Shown in pieces: positions 7,618-10,334 of a DNA stretch of 10,334 nt (position 1 is its first letter; each line of letters starts with the position of its first letter). The notes beneath the pieces are model-generated. The model made no database searches. It worked only from the letters and a program-made list of their open reading frames with translations, and was not told the origin of the DNA. Position numbers and translations under genes: made by a program. The stretch is from Anaeroplasmataceae bacterium (GTDB lineage: Bacteria; Bacillota_I; Bacilli_A; Acholeplasmatales; Anaeroplasmataceae): contig JAHHSW010000019.1 in assembly GCA_020024985.1 (NCBI GenBank), positions 1-10,334 on the forward strand. Reading direction: 5' to 3'.

Positions 7618-7655
7618 ATGGCACTAAGCCCTTAGGCTTGGTGCCATTTTATTTT
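7618..7655 (+). terminator. Rho-independent terminator of the potABCD operon
   Basis: TGGCACTAAGCC (7619-7630) pairs with GGCTTGGTGCCA (7635-7646) over 12 bp around the loop CTTA, followed by TTTTATTTT. A7618 and T7647 can extend the stem. The group IIC intron starts at the very next base, the standard insertion position for this intron class. Confidence 0.95.
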
Positions 7656-8226
7656 GTGTGCCAGGCATGGCACTAATCTTACTGGTGAAAGTCCAGTCAC
7701 GAGTATTTGTCGCTAGTGTAGTAAAATGCAAGCCCGTATCAGTAATGGTGCGTTTTATGGATGTAAATCTATAATGAAGGTTGGAAAACAAACTGAAGTC
7801 CGATGACAAACGTAAAACCAAGAAGGTAAATTAAGAGGTTGTGGAATGAAAGATTAGTGAATTACCCTGGGAGGCCCTAACGCAATATCGTGAGATACTG
7901 TCCGATAAAAAGGCATATGGTTAGAAAGTCAGCTGAGGTCGTAGTAGGTATAACCAAATACTGAAGGACCTAATGTTTATATAGTGCGAATCGCTATGAG
8001 CAATGTTCAAGTAGTCCGACATAGAGAAATAACCTAGAACTAGGGAAACGTAAATGAACTAGATGGTGAAAGGTATAGGGATGGTCTTGAAAAAAAATTA
8101 CGAATTGAAGGAGGAGCAGCAAATGAAATTAATAGTTTGTGTAAAATATAAAAGTAGCGCCGTATACGAGAACCGTACGTACGGTGCAATGGTAGGAAAG
8201 AGCTAAAAACTCTTTTCTACCCTATT
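7656..8226 (+). mobile_element. ORF-less group IIC (bacterial class C) intron
   Basis: A self-splicing ribozyme retroelement of about 571 bases. The 5' end GTGTGCCAGGCATGG matches the class C start (GUGUGCCCGGCAUGG in the Oceanobacillus iheyensis intron, from memory), and GGTGAAAGTCC follows like the conserved GGUGAGAGUCC. Further in, TTACCCTGGGAGG (7863-7875), AAGTCAGCTGAGGTCGTAG (7926-7944) and GAAGGAC (7963-7969) line up with later conserved blocks, ahead of domain IV. Domains V and VI occupy 8157-8221. Domain IV is only about 185 bases and carries no reverse transcriptase/maturase, whereas complete class C introns are near 2 kb. Splicing or mobility would need a maturase from elsewhere. 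The 3' end (CCCTATT) is good to a base or two. Insertion right after the pot terminator fits class C targeting of terminator hairpins. No part of this stretch looks like a protein gene. Confidence 0.9.
8157..8221 (+). ncRNA. Group II intron domain V (catalytic) and domain VI
   Basis: Domain V: GCGCCGTAT (8157-8165) pairs with GTACGGTGC (8179-8187). The 2-base bulge AC (8177-8178), a short ACG/CGT upper stem and the tip loop AGAAC complete it. The catalytic triad is CGC (8158-8160), the form typical of group IIC, rather than AGC. The linker AAT leads to domain VI, GGTAGGAAAGAG (8191-8202) paired with CTCTTTTCTACC (8210-8221). The usual branch-point position, A8219, can pair with T8193, so no bulged A is obvious. 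Confidence 0.88.
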
Positions 8227-8276
8227 CTACATATAATGGTATTTTGTCTATTATTCCTAAATGACCTTAAATAAGA

Positions 8277-8305
8277 TTGACAATTATAAATTAAATTTAT
8301 ATAAT
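8277..8305 (+). promoter_or_regulatory. Perfect sigma-A promoter of the lysR-rluA unit, with a dyad in the spacer
   Basis: TTGACA (8277-8282), a 17-base spacer and TATAAT (8300-8305) match the consensus exactly. Transcription would start near 8312, about 30 bases before the lysR ATG. The spacer holds the inverted repeat TATAAATT-A-AATTTATA (8285-8301), which contains a T-N11-A (T8287, A8299) of the LysR-box form and overlaps the -10 element. A regulator bound here would block RNA polymerase. The promoter lies outside the intron, about 50 bases past its 3' end. Confidence 0.85.
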
Positions 8306-8342
8306 ATTCTAAGTGATAAATAATATTTATAGGAGGATACAT

Positions 8343-9215
8343 ATGATAGATGCAAGATTAATTACCTTAATAACTCTATTAGAGGAAAAAAGCTATACAG
8401 CTACCGCTCAAAAGCTTAATTTTACTCAGCCTGCTATAACCCACCATATAAAAGCAATAGAAAAGGAATACGATATTTCACTTTTTGAAAATAGTAAGAC
8501 CTTTGAGCTAACTAAGGCCGGAAAAATATTATTAGATTATGCCAAGGAAAGTAAAATTCGTTATGAGCAGCTTTTAAATAACTTTAAAAAGCAAAGCTCA
8601 GAGGTTGTAAGAATTGGTATAACAGAGATGATTAGCTCATCTATCTTGGAGACTCCTTTTATGAATGAGGTAAGGCATACATTACCTAGATATAATCTAT
8701 ATAATTATACTACCACAACTATTCAGGATAAAATTTTAAATGGTGAATTAGATTTAGGTGTAATTGACTCAAGCTTTGATAGCCAAAGCTTTGAATCATT
8801 ATATTTATATTCTAATAAAATTGTTATAGTTGTTAAGCCCGATGGACAATTTACTAAGAATAGAATAACAAGAGAGCTATTGCTATCTAGTGTTGTTATT
8901 ATTGGAGACAAGGATAGTGGCTTATATAAAACTACTATGGGTACCCTACATAATAAGAATATTAGGCTTAACCATAATATTATTCTAGAATCTAATAACC
9001 CAGAGATGATAGCTAGCCTTGTTTGTAACAATGACGCAATTGGCTTTATGTATGAGGATGGTGCGAGAGCTATGGAAAGATTAGGTAGAATTAAGGTAGT
9101 AGAGCTATTAAACTTTAAGCCAATTCAAAACACCTATCTTATTTATAATAGATTCTCATTCCTAGATGAGGGGGCTCAGGCCTTACTTGATAGAATTAAA
9201 AAACTAGGTGAGTAA
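8343..9215 (+). CDS. LysR-type transcriptional regulator
   Basis: DNA-binding regulator of 290 residues, a normal length for the family. The start is ATG 8343, with a perfect AGGAGG (8331-8336) 6 bases upstream; the frame extends to a GTG at 8313 without a good site. The N-terminal winged helix-turn-helix is typical: LLEEKSYTATAQKLNFTQPA (13-31) followed by ITHHIKAIEKEYDISLFE, then the wing and linker helix TKAGKILLDYAKE. From about residue 85 a periplasmic-binding-protein-like effector domain follows (VRIGITEM, LDLGVIDSSF, NNDAIGFMYEDG). The effector is unknown. It is cotranscribed with the next gene, one base away. A dyad in its own promoter suggests autoregulation. Its closeness to potABCD makes that operon a possible target, but the pot promoter shows no matching dyad that I can see. 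Confidence 0.93.
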   Translation: MIDARLITLITLLEEKSYTATAQKLNFTQPAITHHIKAIEKEYDISLFENSKTFELTKAGKILLDYAKESKIRYEQLLNNFKKQSSEVVRIGITEMISSSILETPFMNEVRHTLPRYNLYNYTTTTIQDKILNGELDLGVIDSSFDSQSFESLYLYSNKIVIVVKPDGQFTKNRITRELLLSSVVIIGDKDSGLYKTTMGTLHNKNIRLNHNIILESNNPEMIASLVCNNDAIGFMYEDGARAMERLGRIKVVELLNFKPIQNTYLIYNRFSFLDEGAQALLDRIKKLGE

Positions 9216-9216
9216 A

Positions 9217-9852
9217 ATGGAAATATTATACGAGGATAATCATATTATAGTTGCCTATAAGCCTAAGGGAGTATTATCACAGGCTGATGGAAGTGATAAG
9301 CCTGATATGCTAGAGCTTTTAAAGGCCTATATTAAGGAAAAATATAATAAGCCTGGTAATGTTTATCTAGGGCTTGTTCATAGATTAGATATTAATACTG
9401 ATGGGGTTATGGTTTTTGCAAAAACGTCAAAGGCAGCCTCAAGGCTTTCAGAAAGCATTAAGAAGCATGAATTTGAAAAGAGATATATAGCTACTGTAAC
9501 TGGTGAAGTTAAAAATTCAGACTTTATAGAGCTTAAAAGCTTTATAAAAAAGGATGAGGGCAAAAGAAAAAGCTTTATAGATAAAAATGGTCAGGAGGCT
9601 ATTTTATTCTATAGAGCTATTAAAAGCTATAAAATAAATAATGATTTGGTTACTGATGTTGAGGTGATTTTAAAAACTGGACGCTTCCATCAAATAAGGT
9701 GTCAAATGGCTTCAATTGGCCACCCCCTATATAAGGATAATAAATATGGTAGTAGGGTAGAAAATAAGGATAATTTTATTCCCCTTACTGCCTATATGCT
9801 GAAATTCCCTCATCCCACAACCAAGGAAATTATGACATTTAAGTTAAAATAG
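9217..9852 (+). CDS. RluA-family pseudouridine synthase
   Basis: Converts specific uridines in RNA (rRNA or tRNA) to pseudouridine; cytoplasmic. The start ATG 9217 lies one base past the lysR stop, with AGGTGA (9206-9211) 5 bases upstream inside lysR, so coupling is likely; a GTG at 9208 is a weaker option. The product is 211 residues. The catalytic motif is HRLDINTDG with Asp58. It is preceded by the family start EDNHIIVAYKPKGVLSQ and followed by KRYIATVTG and GRFHQIRCQMASIGHPLYKD. There is no N-terminal S4 domain, so it is a short RluA-type enzyme and not a classical RluC/RluD. The target site cannot be read from the sequence. The stop codon forms part of the terminator stem. Confidence 0.94.
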   Translation: MEILYEDNHIIVAYKPKGVLSQADGSDKPDMLELLKAYIKEKYNKPGNVYLGLVHRLDINTDGVMVFAKTSKAASRLSESIKKHEFEKRYIATVTGEVKNSDFIELKSFIKKDEGKRKSFIDKNGQEAILFYRAIKSYKINNDLVTDVEVILKTGRFHQIRCQMASIGHPLYKDNKYGSRVENKDNFIPLTAYMLKFPHPTTKEIMTFKLK

Positions 9853-9875
9853 AGCTTAGGCCCTATTTTTATTTT
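9846..9875 (+). terminator. Rho-independent terminator of the lysR-rluA unit
   Basis: AAAATAG (9846-9852, including the rluA stop codon) pairs with CTATTTT (9863-9869). GC/GC (9854-9855 with 9860-9861) extends the stem across a one-base mismatch around the loop TTAG. TTTTTATTTT follows. The stem is weaker and more AT-rich than the other three in the window. Confidence 0.7.
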
Positions 9876-9883
9876 GCTTTAAA

Positions 9884-9892
9884 TGCTATAAT
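9884..9892 (+). promoter_or_regulatory. Extended -10 promoter of phoH
   Basis: TGCTATAAT is a perfect -10 with the TGn extension; the sequence 17 bases upstream (TATTTT) is a poor -35, as is usual for this promoter type. Initiation near 9899 would leave a leader of about 20 bases holding GAAGAGGA (9901-9908) before the phoH ATG. Confidence 0.65.
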
Positions 9893-9918
9893 TAAATAAA
9901 GAAGAGGACGTGATTTAT

Positions 9919-10334
9919 ATGAAGCTTGATGTTACAATTGATAGCCCATTAGAGGCTAAAAGTATTTCTGGTGTAAACAATGCTAATTTAGCAGTTTTAG
10001 AGGAGCTTTATGAAACAAGCCTTGATATCAGTGGTGATACGGTCGTAACTAGCCTAGAGGATTCGGAGGCTATAAAAAATTTAAGTGAAATATTTAGAAT
10101 TTTAAAAATTATGATTAGTAAGGATTTAAATATAAATCCTAGAGATATAATATCTATTTCTAATGTTGTAAAGGCTGATTTAGTTTTAGAATATTTAAAT
10201 TTTTTAGATAATCGTAAGCCGATAGCTCATACCCTTCATAATAAGCCAATTTATCCAAAGACCCTTATGCAGGATAGGTATATTAAGGCTATGGATAAGC
10301 ATGATTTAATCTTTTCTATTGGTGCTGCAGGTAC
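9919..10334 (+). CDS. phoH: PhoH-family ATPase, N-terminal part (3' end outside window)
   Basis: 138 codons plus two bases are visible. The start is ATG 9919, with GAGG 11 bases upstream; an in-frame GTG at 9910 lies too close to that site. The N-terminal half is the KH-like small domain of PhoH (ISGDTVVTSLEDSEAIKNL and so on). The typical lead into the ATPase core follows: KPIYPKTLMQDRYIKAMDKH, then DLIFSIGAAGT, where the family has GPAGTGKT. The P of that motif is Ala here. The window stops in the Thr codon, before the Gly-Lys-Thr that binds the phosphates. In phase and content it joins the partial phoH at the left end of the window, and together they would give about 318 residues. Confidence 0.93.
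   Translation, partial: MKLDVTIDSPLEAKSISGVNNANLAVLEELYETSLDISGDTVVTSLEDSEAIKNLSEIFRILKIMISKDLNINPRDIISISNVVKADLVLEYLNFLDNRKPIAHTLHNKPIYPKTLMQDRYIKAMDKHDLIFSIGAAG

Noticed and set aside
7624..7821. Minus-strand open frame of 65 codons.
   Set aside because: It lies across the terminator and the 5' part of the group II intron, where the RNA structure explains the sequence.
7656..8226. Riboswitch or tRNA-like element downstream of potD.
   Set aside because: The class C 5' end, internal conserved blocks, domain V with bulge and CGC triad, and the location right after a terminator identify it as a group IIC intron.
1..10334. CRISPR array, tRNA or rRNA genes, phage or plasmid replication genes.
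   Set aside because: I saw no spaced direct repeats, no cloverleaf with T-arm and no replication or integration proteins on either strand. The only tandem repeat is the coding one at 2005-2094.

Overview
This is an AT-rich segment (mostly A/T-ending codons) that looks chromosomal, from a low-GC Firmicute or Acholeplasma/RF39-like Tenericute. potB ends at two consecutive in-frame TGA codons exactly where potC starts, so TGA is a stop and the standard bacterial code applies, not the Mycoplasma code. All supported genes lie on the + strand.

Layout: (1) 1-529 is the C-terminal part of a PhoH-family ATPase, closed by a terminator. (2) 673-3093 encodes an 806-residue protein with about 12 membrane segments, a very acidic linker with tandem EAPVEE repeats, a conserved domain without a known function, and a C-terminal piece resembling the C-terminus of ribosomal protein uL15. 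It has its own promoter and terminator. (3) 3240-7655 is a polyamine ABC transporter operon, potA-potB-potC-potD. It has a promoter, a structured leader, three overlapping gene junctions and a strong terminator. (4) Directly after that terminator's T-tract, 7656 to about 8226 is an ORF-less group IIC (bacterial class C) intron, with a recognisable 5' end, domain V and domain VI. (5) 8277-9875 is a two-gene unit, a LysR-type regulator and an RluA-family pseudouridine synthase, driven by a perfect TTGACA-17-TATAAT promoter. (6) 9919-10334 is the N-terminal part of a PhoH protein, cut off by the window end.

The most striking point is that the two window ends appear to be halves of one phoH gene. 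The right end stops after the GAAGT of the Walker A motif, and the left end resumes at the LAV that follows GTGKTY in this family. The reading phase is kept and only about four codons are missing. The rebuilt protein would be about 318 residues, the normal PhoH length. This suggests a circular contig or molecule, a tandem-amplified segment, or an assembly artefact. No replication, partition or mobilisation gene is visible.

Functionally, PotA energises the PotB/PotC channel and the PotD lipoprotein delivers polyamine. The LysR regulator could control the pot operon or its own unit, but nothing in the sequence proves that link. Other points of interest are an insertion in PotA shared in kind with mycoplasmas, substitutions in the PotD polyamine pocket, intron sequence that duplicates the terminator arm beside it, and a nearly strict next-codon rule for choosing GGC versus GGT.
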